NCBI GenBank assembly: GCA_902494245.1
Contig: CABUSR010000005.1
Coordinates: 6,795 to 70,794 of the forward strand
DNA: 64,000 bases
Source: an uncultured Collinsella sp.
GTDB taxonomy: Bacteria; Actinomycetota; Coriobacteriia; Coriobacteriales; Coriobacteriaceae
Reading direction: 5' to 3'
The notes beneath the pieces are model-generated. The model ran no database searches and was not told the DNA's origin. It saw nothing but the letters and a program-made list of their open reading frames with translations. Shown here one piece after another: positions 51,043 through 61,125 of the stretch. A program made the position numbers and the translations under genes. Each line of letters opens with the position of its first letter. Within the stretch, counting starts at the first letter, position 1.

Positions 51043-52197
51043 CTAGAAGCTGCCGCGCTTGAGGAAGTCGGGAAGCTCAAACTGATCGTTGCCAAAGTTG
51101 GGCAGCTCGGTACCGCCGACGTTGCGAGTCGGGGCAGCCTGAGCGGAGCTGGCAGCCGGAGCGGTGCGCTGCGGCTCGGCAGAAGCAGCGGCCTTGCTCT
51201 GGGACTGCTGAGCAGCGAAGAGCTCGTCCTGACGGTTGACGTTGGAGTCGGAGAAGCCCGTAGCGATAACGGTGATGCGCACCTGGTCGCCCAGGGACTC
51301 GTCAACAACGGTACCGAAGATGATGTTGGCCTCGGGGTCGACGGCATTGGCGACAACGTCGGCGGCGTCGCTGATCTCCTGGATGCCCAGGTCCTTGGAG
51401 CCGGCGATGGAAAGCAGGACACGCGTGGCGCCATCGATGGAGCTCTCGAGCAGCGGACTGGAGATGGCCTGCTGGGCAGCGTCGACGGCACGGGTATCCC
51501 CAGAAGCGGTACCGATACCCATCATGGCGGTACCGGCCTGCTTCATGATGGTCTTAACATCGGCGAAGTCCAGGTTGATGATACCCGGGACAGTGATGAG
51601 GTCGGTGATGCCCTGGGTGCCCTGGGAAAGGACGCCATCGGCAATTGCGAAGGCCTCGAGCATGGTGGTCTTCTTCTCGGCGATGTCGAGCAGCTTGTCG
51701 TTAGGGATAACGATCATGGTGTCGACGCAATCAGAGAGGGTCTTGATGCCCTCCTCGGCGCTCTTCTTGCGCTTACGACCCTCGAAGGTGAAGGGCTTGG
51801 TCACGACGGCGACGGTCAGCGCGCCGACCTCGTTCATCGCGATATCGGCAACGATGGGAGCGGCACCGGTGCCGGTACCACCGCCCTCGCCGCAGGTGAT
51901 GAACACCATGTCGGCGCCGGCGAGCGCCTCGGCGATATCGTCGCGGGACTCATCGGCAGCCTTGCGGCCAACCTCGGGGTTGGCGCCGGCGCCCAAGCCG
52001 CGGGTAAGGTCGGTGCCGATGTGCACCTTGATATCGGCATCAGAGATCGCGAGCGCCTGAGCATCGGTGTTGATAGCAACAAACTCGACGCCGCGGATGC
52101 CCTCTTCGATCATTCGATTGACCGCGTTGGTACCGCCGCCGCCGACGCCGACCACCTTAATGACGGCAAGGTAGTTGTTGATCTCTGTCTCGTGCAT
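51043..52197 (-). CDS. ftsZ: Cell division protein FtsZ
   Basis: 384 aa tubulin-like GTPase forming the Z-ring. The nucleotide signature GGGTGTG is at residues 105-111, [16 protein letters not shown] near 15, and [13 protein letters not shown] [11 protein letters not shown] forms the T7 region. A variable Gln/Ser/Ala linker leads to the C-terminal peptide [20 protein letters not shown], where the last 10 residues should bind SepF. ATG 52197 has GGAGGA upstream. A 199-base spacer separates it from ftsQ; AT-rich with possible TAATAC, likely holding an own promoter. Confidence 0.97.
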   Translation of the reverse strand: MHETEINNYLAVIKVVGVGGGGTNAVNRMIEEGIRGVEFVAINTDAQALAISDADIKVHIGTDLTRGLGAGANPEVGRKAADESRDDIAEALAGADMVFITCGEGGGTGTGAAPIVADIAMNEVGALTVAVVTKPFTFEGRKRKKSAEEGIKTLSDCVDTMIVIPNDKLLDIAEKKTTMLEAFAIADGVLSQGTQGITDLITVPGIINLDFADVKTIMKQAGTAMMGIGTASGDTRAVDAAQQAISSPLLESSIDGATRVLLSIAGSKDLGIQEISDAADVVANAVDPEANIIFGTVVDESLGDQVRITVIATGFSDSNVNRQDELFAAQQSQSKAAASAEPQRTAPAASSAQAAPTRNVGGTELPNFGNDQFELPDFLKRGSF

Positions 52198-52396
52198 GTC
52201 GGTCCTCCGAACAAAGGTTATAGCCATAGCATGGGTTGACCCCTGCGCACATTAACCTTCAGGTTGAAAGTAAATGCAAAGGTAAACCGTATTATGTTTG
52301 CACATTATGAACGTATCAGTCAAATAATTGACCGTGAAAACCAAACAAACCAGATAAACGGCGTGGTATGGCCCCTCAACAAAGCCATTTAGGATG

Positions 52397-53662
52397 CTAG
52401 GCGGTCGGTGCGTTCCTAAACGTGTAGTTGCCCGGAGAACGCACATTGATATAGGTTACGCCCTCTACCTGCGAAAGTAGCTTGGTCACGATGCGTTCTT
52501 TCTTGGCAATATCATCCGAATCGCCCAGCGACACCTCGACGCCGTTGTCGAGATTTGCCGAGATAGCCTCAACGGAAGGCGTGGAAATATCCTTCACCTG
52601 GTCCAAGAACTCGCTCGAAAAACCGCGTGCGTAATCCAGGCCGGCCTTGACGGCCTTGGAGCTCACCGCCCGACCCGAAACCGGTGCGACATCGGCCGAG
52701 ACGTCAGTCAACAGCACGGCGCCGTAGTGCTTGGCAAGCGCCAGGGCCGCATCGATACCGGTCAGGGTGTTGGCACCCTCCCCCGATGTAATGACGTTCC
52801 CCTGGTCGTCCACCTCGACAGACGTCGACAGCGGAGCGATCCAGGTGTCATCGTCTCCGATAGCCCAGGCAAGGTCGTCGGAGCTGATATACGCAATGGC
52901 GATAACTTTACGCTCCGTCGGCGTGATGATAAGCGTATGGGGAAACTGACGCTGGACATCCACGCCCGAGACCCAAGGGTTTTGCTTGAGGCCCTCGGTG
53001 ATCTGATTGGGATCCACGTTAAAGAGCGACGTGTTCTCGGGAAGATTGATGAGCTGCATGGCGTCATGCTTGGTCACATGCTCGCTGCCATGAATCTGAA
53101 TATCGGTGGCAGCGAACAGGCCAGAGTTGATGACGACGATGGCAACAATGGCAAGTACGGCCACGGCTGCCAGGATGCCGCCCGCGATCTTTCCCTTACC
53201 CTTAATGGCAGAAGCGGCGTCGGTCGTCTTGTTTGCCATGGCACCCAGTGATGACAGAGGATTGATGCCCTTTTTTGCCGAAGACGCCTTGGCGGCGGGC
53301 ACCGATGTCAGTGAACGCGGCTTAGCGCCAGCCAACGTACGGCCGGCATGCGCCGCACGAGTTCCCAGCGAAGGCTTGGGCGTCGCCATGGGTCGGGAGG
53401 TCTTGGTGCCCATCGCCGGTTTGGGCGTCACCGAAGGACGCGGAGCCGGATGGCTCGTCTTTTTAGAAGCGGGGCGTCCTCCCAGCTGCGAGCCAACGAC
53501 CGGGCGCTTGGCTGGACGAACGGACCCAACAGACTTGGAGGGCATGGCGGGCTTATGTTGAGGCTGGGCAGGTGCGCCGGAACGCCCTCCGGCGCGGCGG
53601 AAGGTTGGTTTCGATGCTCTAGAAGCCGAGGAATTTAACTTCCGGTCTGAGCTCGATGCCAT
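52397..53662 (-). CDS. ftsQ: Cell division protein FtsQ/DivIB
   Basis: 421 aa. One membrane helix (AGGILAAVAVLAIVAIVVI) near residue 165 is preceded by a very long, Pro/Lys/Arg/Ser-rich cytoplasmic region, much longer than usual. Outside is a POTRA domain (ATDIQIHGSEHVTKHDAMQLINLPENTSLF) and the FtsQ beta domain (QRQFPHTLIITPTERKVIAIA). ATG 53662 has GGAGG and lies inside the end of murB, overlapping by 44 bases. It recruits FtsB/L and FtsWI to the septum. Confidence 0.92.
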   Translation of the reverse strand: MASSSDRKLNSSASRASKPTFRRAGGRSGAPAQPQHKPAMPSKSVGSVRPAKRPVVGSQLGGRPASKKTSHPAPRPSVTPKPAMGTKTSRPMATPKPSLGTRAAHAGRTLAGAKPRSLTSVPAAKASSAKKGINPLSSLGAMANKTTDAASAIKGKGKIAGGILAAVAVLAIVAIVVINSGLFAATDIQIHGSEHVTKHDAMQLINLPENTSLFNVDPNQITEGLKQNPWVSGVDVQRQFPHTLIITPTERKVIAIAYISSDDLAWAIGDDDTWIAPLSTSVEVDDQGNVITSGEGANTLTGIDAALALAKHYGAVLLTDVSADVAPVSGRAVSSKAVKAGLDYARGFSSEFLDQVKDISTPSVEAISANLDNGVEVSLGDSDDIAKKERIVTKLLSQVEGVTYINVRSPGNYTFRNAPTA

Positions 53663-54530
53663 ACGCCTCCCTCACCTTTCCGTGCACATGCCTGATAACC
53701 GCGGCCACGTCATCGGCCGAGGCGGTTCCGTTATTAACGATAAAATTAGCGTGTACGGGCGAAACTTCCGCACCGCCAACCGAAAAACCCTTTAATCCAC
53801 AATCCTCAATCAACTTGCCCACGCTTGCGTCGGGCGGGTTGCGAAAGACCGATCCGCAGGATGCACGGCCCATGGGCTGCGTGCGCTTGCGGCGCGTCAG
53901 GTACCGCTCCATACGCTCGCGAATGTCTGCCTTGGGCGCGGGCTTGAGTTTAAGCACGCACTCGAGAATGATCTCGTTACGCGGCAAGCTGCACTCGCGA
54001 TACCCCCAAGCGATCTCGGACCCTGCATAGTGCTTAATACCGGACGCCGGATCAAACGTGACCACGTCCTCGATAAGGGAGCCGATCCACTCGGTCCGCG
54101 TACCTGCGTTCATGGACACGGCGCCACCGACCGAACCGGGAATACCGACCGCGAACTCAAGGCCCGAAAGCCCGCGCGACAAGGCGTCGTTGACCAAACG
54201 CGCGAACATCACGCCCGCACCAACGGTCAGCGTGCAGCCGTCCTCGGCAACAACCGTGCGCTGAAACTCACGTCCCAGCGAAATAACGGCGCCGCGATAA
54301 CCGGCATCGGCAACCAACAGGTTGGACCCCTTGCCGATAATCACCCACGGCACCTGCTCGCGGTCAAGCACCGCCACGGCGCGACGCAGGGCATGGTAGC
54401 TATGGCACGTCACAAAGAGGTCGGCCTTGCCGCCGATACGATAGCTTGTATGGCGTGCAAGACGTTCGTCCTCGACCACGTCCGTGTCGATCATGCCCGA
54501 AAGCGCCATGACGGCGTTAAACAGACCCAT
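53619..54530 (-). CDS. murB: UDP-N-acetylenolpyruvoylglucosamine reductase
   Basis: 303 aa FAD enzyme making UDP-MurNAc. HTSYRIGGKADLFV and WVIIGKGSNLLVADAG are FAD-binding; VGIPGSVGGAVSMNAG follows, and the active-site serine is in RASCGSVFRNP, which marks a type I/II-like MurB. A C-terminal IEDCGLKGFSVGGAEVSPVHANFIVN is typical. ATG 54530 is five bases after the murC stop; no strong ribosome binding site, so coupling to murC is likely. Confidence 0.95.
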   Translation of the reverse strand: MGLFNAVMALSGMIDTDVVEDERLARHTSYRIGGKADLFVTCHSYHALRRAVAVLDREQVPWVIIGKGSNLLVADAGYRGAVISLGREFQRTVVAEDGCTLTVGAGVMFARLVNDALSRGLSGLEFAVGIPGSVGGAVSMNAGTRTEWIGSLIEDVVTFDPASGIKHYAGSEIAWGYRECSLPRNEIILECVLKLKPAPKADIRERMERYLTRRKRTQPMGRASCGSVFRNPPDASVGKLIEDCGLKGFSVGGAEVSPVHANFIVNNGTASADDVAAVIRHVHGKVREAYGIELRPEVKFLGF

Positions 54531-54535
54531 GGGGT

Positions 54536-55954
54536 TTAAGCGTCTTTCTTGGCAGTCAGATACTCGATGAACTCGGGGCCGACGGTCGTAACGTCACCGG
54601 CACCCATGGTGAGCAGCAGGTCGCCCTCGCCCACGAGCTTCTCAAGCTCCTGGTTGAGCTCAAGACGACTGGAGCAGTACACGACCTCCTTGCCGGGGTG
54701 CTTAGCGCGAACGGTATCTGCGAGCATCTTGGAGGTAACGCCCGGAATCGGCATCTCGCCGGCGGAGAATACATCGATCAGCAGCAGCTTGTCGGCGTTG
54801 GCAAAGGCATCGGCAAAGTCATCGCACAGAGCCTGCAGGCGCGAATAGCGGTGCGGTTGGAACACGACGTCGACATGTTTGTAGCCCAGCGAAGAGGCAG
54901 CAGCGAGCGTCGCCTTGATCTCGGTGGGATGATGGCCGTAATCGTCAACCACCGTGATGCCGTCGATATCGCCCACGTGGGTAAAGCGACGGCGGACGCC
55001 CTCAAAACTCGAAAGTGCCTTAGCGGCGGCATCGATATCGAGGCCTAAGACATGGGCGACGGTCAAGACGGCCGTGGCGTTGAGCATGTTGTGGCGACCG
55101 GGGTTGCTCTTAATCTCGACAGCGTGCTCGGTGCCGTCCTCAAAGCGAACGATAAAGTCGCTCTGGATGCCCTTGACATCCGGATGTACGCAGACGATGT
55201 CGTTGTTCTCGGCAAAGCCATAGGAAAGCACATGACGGCCCGTCGACTTGGCGAGCTCGACCAGATGCGGATCCTCGCCGCAAACGATGACGGTGCCGTC
55301 CTCGCCCACCAGCCCCATAAACTTGGCAAAGGTGGCCTCGATCTCCTCGATGCCCGAGTAATGATCGAGATGGTCGGCCTCGACGTTGGTCACGATGACC
55401 ACGTTGGGGTTCAGGAACAGGAACGAGCTGTCGGACTCGTCGGCCTCGGCGACAAAGTAGTCACCCGAGCCGTTCTTGCCGTTGGTGTCGTAGCCCTCGA
55501 CAATGCCACCGATCAAAAAGCTGGGGTCCAGACCCATGCGGTCGAGCATCGTGGCGCACATCGAAGAGGTCGTGGTCTTGCCGTGCGTGCCGGCGACGGC
55601 GACGGTGGTGTAGCCATGGCCCAAAGCCGAGAGCATCTTGGCACGGGGCCACACGGGAATACCAAGCTCGCGGGCACGCACGAGCTCGGGGTTGGACTCG
55701 GGAATAGCGGTGGAGACCACAACCACGTCGGGCTTGACCTCGTCGATCGTCGCAGCCTCGTGGCCCACGTGGACCTTCACGCCGGCGCGGGTAAGCTGGC
55801 GAATATAACGCGACGTCTTAAGGTCGGAGCCGGTAACGGTATAACCGCGCTCGTGCAGGACGAGGGCGATGCCGCTCATGCCGGCGCCGCCGATACCGAT
55901 AAAGTGGGCGCTCTTGAACTCGGGCGCGGAGGTTGCAGTCTGGGAATCAGCCAT
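54536..55954 (-). CDS. murC: UDP-N-acetylmuramate--L-alanine ligase
   Basis: 472 aa. Adds L-Ala to UDP-MurNAc. The N-terminal UDP-binding FIGIGGAGMSGIA starts near residue 18, the ATP loop AGTHGKTTTS is at 121-130, and DDYGHHPTEIKATL near residue 340 is the MurC domain-3 motif. ATG 55954 follows AGGAG by 11 bases, a little far. The frame continues into murB after five bases. Confidence 0.96.
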   Translation of the reverse strand: MADSQTATSAPEFKSAHFIGIGGAGMSGIALVLHERGYTVTGSDLKTSRYIRQLTRAGVKVHVGHEAATIDEVKPDVVVVSTAIPESNPELVRARELGIPVWPRAKMLSALGHGYTTVAVAGTHGKTTTSSMCATMLDRMGLDPSFLIGGIVEGYDTNGKNGSGDYFVAEADESDSSFLFLNPNVVIVTNVEADHLDHYSGIEEIEATFAKFMGLVGEDGTVIVCGEDPHLVELAKSTGRHVLSYGFAENNDIVCVHPDVKGIQSDFIVRFEDGTEHAVEIKSNPGRHNMLNATAVLTVAHVLGLDIDAAAKALSSFEGVRRRFTHVGDIDGITVVDDYGHHPTEIKATLAAASSLGYKHVDVVFQPHRYSRLQALCDDFADAFANADKLLLIDVFSAGEMPIPGVTSKMLADTVRAKHPGKEVVYCSSRLELNQELEKLVGEGDLLLTMGAGDVTTVGPEFIEYLTAKKDA

Positions 55955-56051
55955 GTGCTCGTGTACTCCTTGCGTAAACACTGCCTGTAACCCGTTAACT
56001 GTACCGCACCTACCGCATCCGCGCGAGGGCGACCGGCGATATCCCGTCTAA

Positions 56052-57167
56052 CTAACGCAATCCCTCTACCGCGTCGGCCAAAAGTGCGGCGGCACGGTCC
56101 TGGGCTAAGCCACGCGCCGCCTGACGCATGGCATCACGCGCCGCAGCGTCATCGATCAGGTGCAGCAGCTCGTCGGCAAAGGCAGGGGCATCGATATCGG
56201 CATCGGCGCAAAGCATGGCGGCACCGGCATCGACCAGGTAACGCGCATTCGTGGTCTGGTGGTCGGCCGTCGCGTGCGGATACGGCACGAGTACCGAGGG
56301 CACGGCAAGAGCGGCGATCTCGGCCACGCTCGAGGCACCGGAACGCGAGAGCACCAGATCGGCCGCAGCCAGCATATCGCCCATGTTGTCGATGTAGGGC
56401 TGGACACGATAGCGCTTCGCCTCCTCGGGCGTCAGCGCCAAAGCGCGCTCGGTCTCCTCAAAGCCGTCGGCACCCGTCGAATGCAAAATATAAAGATTCT
56501 CGCGGGTCAGCAGCTCACTCTTGAGCGAAGCAACGCGCTCGTTGAGATGCTGAGCACCGAGTGAACCACCGAAGACGAGCAGAAGCGTCGCGTCCTCGGG
56601 CACCCCGAGCGTCTTGCGACCGCGAGCGCGATCGCCCTCGATCACCGAACGACGTACGGGATTGCCCGTCATGAGCACATGGTCGGGGTCGCCCTCGCGC
56701 TCAAAGACCGCGCGGGCCGCAGGTACCGAAATGCACACGCGGGCGGCATGTGAATTCATCATCTTATTGGCCAGACCCGGAACAGAGTTCTGCTCGTGCA
56801 GCAGATACGGAACGCCGGCGCCCTTGCACCAACCCAGCAGCGGGACCTCAACATAAGCACCAAAGCCGATAGCGGCATCGGGCTTACCAACCTTCGAGAA
56901 GTGACGGGCAAGCGCGCGCTTCGCCTTGTTGACGCGCCACAGCGAGGTCAGCGCCGTCCAGGGACGGGAGCGATCGAAGCCCGTGACCGTGATGGGCACA
57001 AAATCGAATCCGGCCTCGGGAACCAGACGACCCTCGAGCTTGCGCGATTGGCCCACGAACACAACGCGATGACCGCGGTCACGCAGCTCCTCGGCCAAGG
57101 CGAGCGCGGGGTTGATATGTCCTGCCGTGCCGCCAGCTGCAATAGCAACGGTCATCTTATCGGTCAT
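56052..57167 (-). CDS. murG: Lipid II synthase MurG (GlcNAc transferase)
   Basis: 371 aa glycosyltransferase that adds GlcNAc to lipid I at the inner membrane face. The N-terminal AAGGTAGHINPALALAEEL G-loop and IGFGAYVEVPLLG are family motifs (normally GFGGY; here an Ala), and LLHEQNSVPGLANK and SRSGASSVAEIAALAVPSVLVPYPHATADHQTTNA complete the donor site. ATG 57167 has AAGGGA five bases upstream and overlaps the ftsW end by 11 bases. Confidence 0.95.
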   Translation of the reverse strand: MTDKMTVAIAAGGTAGHINPALALAEELRDRGHRVVFVGQSRKLEGRLVPEAGFDFVPITVTGFDRSRPWTALTSLWRVNKAKRALARHFSKVGKPDAAIGFGAYVEVPLLGWCKGAGVPYLLHEQNSVPGLANKMMNSHAARVCISVPAARAVFEREGDPDHVLMTGNPVRRSVIEGDRARGRKTLGVPEDATLLLVFGGSLGAQHLNERVASLKSELLTRENLYILHSTGADGFEETERALALTPEEAKRYRVQPYIDNMGDMLAAADLVLSRSGASSVAEIAALAVPSVLVPYPHATADHQTTNARYLVDAGAAMLCADADIDAPAFADELLHLIDDAAARDAMRQAARGLAQDRAAALLADAVEGLR

Positions 57168-58677
57168 GGTAATCCCTTCGTACACGCGGCCCCTGGTCAT
57201 CGGTGCGCAAACGCGCCGACGGGTCCGAATTCAAATCGATTCGATTATATCCGCCGCCCGCATTGCGAGGACTGGGGCGCTGAGGACGACCTTGCGGCGC
57301 CGTTCGCTGACGCGGACGGGCTGCCGGCTCGGTCGCAGAGCCATCCAGGACGGTAAAACCGTTACGCGAAGATCGCTCGCCGCGCACGTGGGGCACGCCG
57401 GCGGTACTCTCATCCATAACGGCAAAGCTCTCGCGGCGACGGTCGTACTCATCGCGACGGGCGCTCTCATACGAAACGCGCAGGATCAGACCGGCGAGCA
57501 TAAGCGACACAATAATCGACGAGCCACCGTAGCTAATAAACGGCAGCGGCTTGCCCGTCATGGGAAACACATTGAGAATGCCCAGCGCGTTGATCAAAAA
57601 CTGCACCGCAAGGATGACCGCGGAACCCGATGCCATAAGTGCTCCGCGACGGTCGGTCGCCTGCTCGGCAATGCGAAACGCCGAGTAGATCAGCATCGCA
57701 AACACCAAGAAGAACAGCACGGTTCCGATAAAGCCAACTTCCTCGCCGATGATAGCCAAGATGTAGTCGTTATGCGCCTCGGGCAAATACGAGTACTTCA
57801 TGGTGGAGCTGCCGATACCGCGACCGAACAGGCCGCCCGAGGCAAACGCCATGATGGCAAGCGTGGCCTGATAGCCGTCGCCATATTCGTCTGCCCAAGG
57901 ATTCCAAGCAACCTCGACACGCGTCATACGATACGGCTCGGCGATAAGGGCGATCGCAATGACGGCGATGCCGGCAACGACCGTCCAAACGATATATTTG
58001 GGGTCCAATCCCGCAAACAACGCCATGCACATGAGGGTCAGCAAGATGATCAGAACGGTGCCAAAATCGGGCTGAACAAAGATCAGAAAGAGCGAAATGC
58101 CCAGGTAGATGCCCATGTTGCGAAGAAACTCGTTGATGTTGCCGCCGGGCGAAAAGATGCGGTCGAGCATGATGGCCGAATACGCGATGGCGAACGGCTT
58201 TAAAAACTCAGACGGCTGGAACTGAATACCGGCGATGTTGAGCCAGCGCGTGGCGCCACGACTGCCGCTACCCATAAAGAACACCAGAACCAGTAGCCCT
58301 ATCATTCCCATGAGGAAGATCCTGAGCACGTCTTCCCCAAACCAACTGTCCGGCAAGATGCGCACGATGGCAACCATAGCCAGCACGCCAACTCCGGCAA
58401 ACGCGGCTTGTCGAAACAGGAAAAACGTCGCCGAACCATTCTCGTGCAGTGCCTCGACCGAAGATGCCGAGTACACCATCAGCAAGCCAAAGCAAACCAA
58501 GCTAAACAGGCACGCCATAAATATCAAACGGGGGCGCATGATGCGGGCGGGGACGCCGGCAATATAGCGCTCACTGAACGTCTGCCCGCCGCGTCCGGAA
58601 CGCGGCGTGCTACGCAGCGAGGAAGCACGGTCCGAGTCGGGCCTCCTCATATCACTTCGGGGGCTCTCCTCTCTCAC
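57157..58677 (-). CDS. ftsW: Peptidoglycan polymerase FtsW
   Basis: 506 aa SEDS glycosyltransferase with ten hydrophobic helices. A basic 45-residue N-terminus precedes helix 1. FQPSEFLKPFAIAY, PEAHNDYILAIIGEEVGFIG and PLPFISYGGSS are SEDS motifs. About 110 Arg/Pro-rich residues form a long cytoplasmic tail, unusual in length. The GTG at 58677 was chosen for AGGGG six bases upstream; an ATG at 58650 has no good site. It partners with the penicillin-binding protein at the right edge. Confidence 0.94.
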   Translation of the reverse strand: MREESPRSDMRRPDSDRASSLRSTPRSGRGGQTFSERYIAGVPARIMRPRLIFMACLFSLVCFGLLMVYSASSVEALHENGSATFFLFRQAAFAGVGVLAMVAIVRILPDSWFGEDVLRIFLMGMIGLLVLVFFMGSGSRGATRWLNIAGIQFQPSEFLKPFAIAYSAIMLDRIFSPGGNINEFLRNMGIYLGISLFLIFVQPDFGTVLIILLTLMCMALFAGLDPKYIVWTVVAGIAVIAIALIAEPYRMTRVEVAWNPWADEYGDGYQATLAIMAFASGGLFGRGIGSSTMKYSYLPEAHNDYILAIIGEEVGFIGTVLFFLVFAMLIYSAFRIAEQATDRRGALMASGSAVILAVQFLINALGILNVFPMTGKPLPFISYGGSSIIVSLMLAGLILRVSYESARRDEYDRRRESFAVMDESTAGVPHVRGERSSRNGFTVLDGSATEPAARPRQRTAPQGRPQRPSPRNAGGGYNRIDLNSDPSARLRTDDQGPRVRRDYHDR

Positions 58678-58686
58678 CGGCAACCC

Positions 58687-60093
58687 CTATTCCGTTTGCG
58701 ATTTCGCTGCTGCGGCAAGCTGGGCAACGTAGTCCTTAAACACGCGACCGCGCTCCTCGTAGCCCGAGAACTCGTCGAACGAAGAGCAAGCGGGCGAAAG
58801 CAGGATCACGTCGCCGCGGCTCGAGAGCGAGCGGGCAACGTCAACGGCATCGCGCAGATCATCGGCCTGGGCGATATCCACGTCACCATCGACATCGGCC
58901 TCGTCCATAGCGGCGGTAAAGCGCTCTCGCGCATCGCCAAAGCAAACGACCGAGCGCACGTTGTCCATAACGACGCGGGCAAAGTCCGCAAGCGGCGTAC
59001 CCTTATCGTGACCGCCGAGCAGCAAGATCACATCGTCGTCGGGAAACGCCGTCAGGGCCTTTTCGACCGCATCGGTGTTCGTTGCCTTGGAATCGTTGAC
59101 GTAGCGCACGCCATCGATCTCGCCGCAGGGTTCAACGCGGTGCTCCAGCGGCTGGAACGATGCCAAACCGCGGCAAATGCCCTCGGGATCGGCACCGACG
59201 GCCAGAGCAGCCGTGGCGGCGCATAAGGCATTGATGACATTGTGATGGCCCGAGATCTTGAGCTCAGACGTGGCGACAAGCTGAGTCTCGACGCCCTTCA
59301 GGCGCACGACCATCTTGCCGTCGCGCACAAAGGCGGCGTCTGCACCTTCGGGCTCGTCAAAGGCGACCTTGCAGATGCGGCGACCCGGTGTGTAGATGTA
59401 CTCATCGAACTCATGGATGCCGGCATCCTCGACGTCGATAACCACGAGGTCGTCGTCGACCATATTCTCGAACAACTTGATCTTGGCGAGCGCATAGTTC
59501 TTGTGGCTCTTGTGCCAGCCCAGATGGTCGGGCGTGATGTTGAGCAGTACCGCAACGCGAGGATGAAGCTCGGCGGTCGTAGCAATCTGATAACTCGACA
59601 GCTCGGCCACAAACCACTCATTGTGTGCGCGGCCGTCGATCTCGTTCACCGGCGGCTCGCCGATATTACCGACGGCCACGCTGGCTTCACCGGCGGCCTT
59701 GAGCAGATAATCGGTCAGCGACGTGGTAGTTGTCTTGCCATTGGTGCCCGTGATGGCGATCCAATTTTGGGGAGACAGGCGATAGGCAAACTCGGGCTCG
59801 CCCATAATCTGAGCGGCATGCTCACGCCCAGCCTTAAAGAAGGCCGAAAACTCCGAGATACCCGGGCATGTCACGCACACGTCATAGGCACCCTCGACCT
59901 GCTCGGTGCCGTAGACAAACGACGCGCCCTGCGCCTCGAGCGCACGCGTGGCTTCATTGGGCTCGGAGCTACCGCCGCCATACACGGTCGTGGCGCTCAC
60001 GCGCTCGGGGTGAGCCAACGCCCAACGGGCGACATGGAGACCGGATTTACCCTGCCCCAAAACAAGCAGGCTAAAGACATTAGCAAGAGGCAT
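58687..60093 (-). CDS. murD: UDP-N-acetylmuramoyl-L-alanine--D-glutamate ligase
   Basis: 468 aa. The N-terminal LVLGQGKSGLHVA binds UDP; the ATP loop ITGTNGKTTTTS is at 114-125, and NDSKATNTDAVEKAL is the MurD domain-3 motif. VILLSPACSSFDEF near the C-terminus is also typical. ATG 60093 has only a weak site and begins nine bases after the mraY stop. It ends nine bases before the ftsW start. Confidence 0.96.
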   Translation of the reverse strand: MPLANVFSLLVLGQGKSGLHVARWALAHPERVSATTVYGGGSSEPNEATRALEAQGASFVYGTEQVEGAYDVCVTCPGISEFSAFFKAGREHAAQIMGEPEFAYRLSPQNWIAITGTNGKTTTTSLTDYLLKAAGEASVAVGNIGEPPVNEIDGRAHNEWFVAELSSYQIATTAELHPRVAVLLNITPDHLGWHKSHKNYALAKIKLFENMVDDDLVVIDVEDAGIHEFDEYIYTPGRRICKVAFDEPEGADAAFVRDGKMVVRLKGVETQLVATSELKISGHHNVINALCAATAALAVGADPEGICRGLASFQPLEHRVEPCGEIDGVRYVNDSKATNTDAVEKALTAFPDDDVILLLGGHDKGTPLADFARVVMDNVRSVVCFGDARERFTAAMDEADVDGDVDIAQADDLRDAVDVARSLSSRGDVILLSPACSSFDEFSGYEERGRVFKDYVAQLAAAAKSQTE

Positions 60094-60102
60094 GAAAGAC
60101 CA

Positions 60103-61122
60103 CTATCCCAACTGGAAGAACAGGGCGAGGCCAACGGCGCCAAAGGCCGCGGCGATAATCCAAAAACGGATAACGACCTTGGTCTCGGCCCAACCCTTCT
60201 TTTCGAAATGATGATGAATGGGCGCCATAAGGAAGACGCGCTTGTGCGTAAAGTGGAAATAGACAACCTGGATCATGACCGACAGAGTCTCGACGATAAA
60301 CAGACCGCCGATGATGAGGGAAACGACTTCGGTGTTGGTCATGATGGAGGTGCAGGCAAAAGCGGCACCCAGGGCAAGCGAGCCGGTATCGCCCATAAAG
60401 ATGCTCGCCGGGTAGCAATTGAACCACAAAAAGCCAAGGCAGGCACCGGCGCACGCCGTGCAGAAGATGGACAGGTTCACGTCACCGTGCAAAAACGCCA
60501 TGGCGGCCATGGCGAGCATGGCAATCATGGAAGTGCCACCGGCAAGGCCGTCCAGACCATCGGTCAGGTTCACGGCATTGGAAAGACCGGCGATCATCAG
60601 CCAGCAAAATACAATGTAGAGCCACGGGAACGAAAGGCCGCAGATGGTGGTCGAAAGAACACCGAGGTCAATCGTCAGGCCGCCGGGAAAACGAATCTCG
60701 GGGGCGACGCCGCACCAATTGACGGCGAGCACGGTAAAAGTGACGCAGATGATGGTCAGACCGATCATCTTGGCGTGAGGCGTCAGGCCGAGTGAGCGAC
60801 CATGCGTGACGGAGGTCAGGTCGTCGATGAGACCCAGAACGCCGGTGGCCAGCGTGGCAAGCAGCACGAGCACGAGCTCGGTGGTGAGCTTGCCCATCAG
60901 CAGGCAGGTCAGCGAGATCGCGACAAGGATGATAACGCCGCCCATGGTCGGCGTACCTTGTTTAATCAAATGACGCTTGGGGCCGTCTGCTCGGACCTGT
61001 TGGCCGATACCCTCGACCTTCAGCAGCTTGATCCACCACGGCATAAGCAGCAACGCAATGGCGGCAGCGATGCCAAGTCCCAAAAAGGCCTGATACGTAG
61101 GATACGAGGGATTGCCGAACAT
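60103..61122 (-). CDS. mraY: Phospho-N-acetylmuramoyl-pentapeptide-transferase
   Basis: 339 aa integral membrane enzyme making lipid I. Ten helices; GTPTMGG is the first cytoplasmic motif, LIDDLTSV holds the Asp pair, NAVNLTDGLDGLAGG and FMGDTGSLALGA the catalytic loops, and APIHHHFEKKGW the His-rich motif. The usual KxxxxxxGLxxxxK basic motif is partly altered (HGRSLGLTPHAKM). ATG 61122 starts three bases after the murF stop. Confidence 0.97.
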   Translation of the reverse strand: MFGNPSYPTYQAFLGLGIAAAIALLLMPWWIKLLKVEGIGQQVRADGPKRHLIKQGTPTMGGVIILVAISLTCLLMGKLTTELVLVLLATLATGVLGLIDDLTSVTHGRSLGLTPHAKMIGLTIICVTFTVLAVNWCGVAPEIRFPGGLTIDLGVLSTTICGLSFPWLYIVFCWLMIAGLSNAVNLTDGLDGLAGGTSMIAMLAMAAMAFLHGDVNLSIFCTACAGACLGFLWFNCYPASIFMGDTGSLALGAAFACTSIMTNTEVVSLIIGGLFIVETLSVMIQVVYFHFTHKRVFLMAPIHHHFEKKGWAETKVVIRFWIIAAAFGAVGLALFFQLG

Positions 61123-61125
61123 GGG

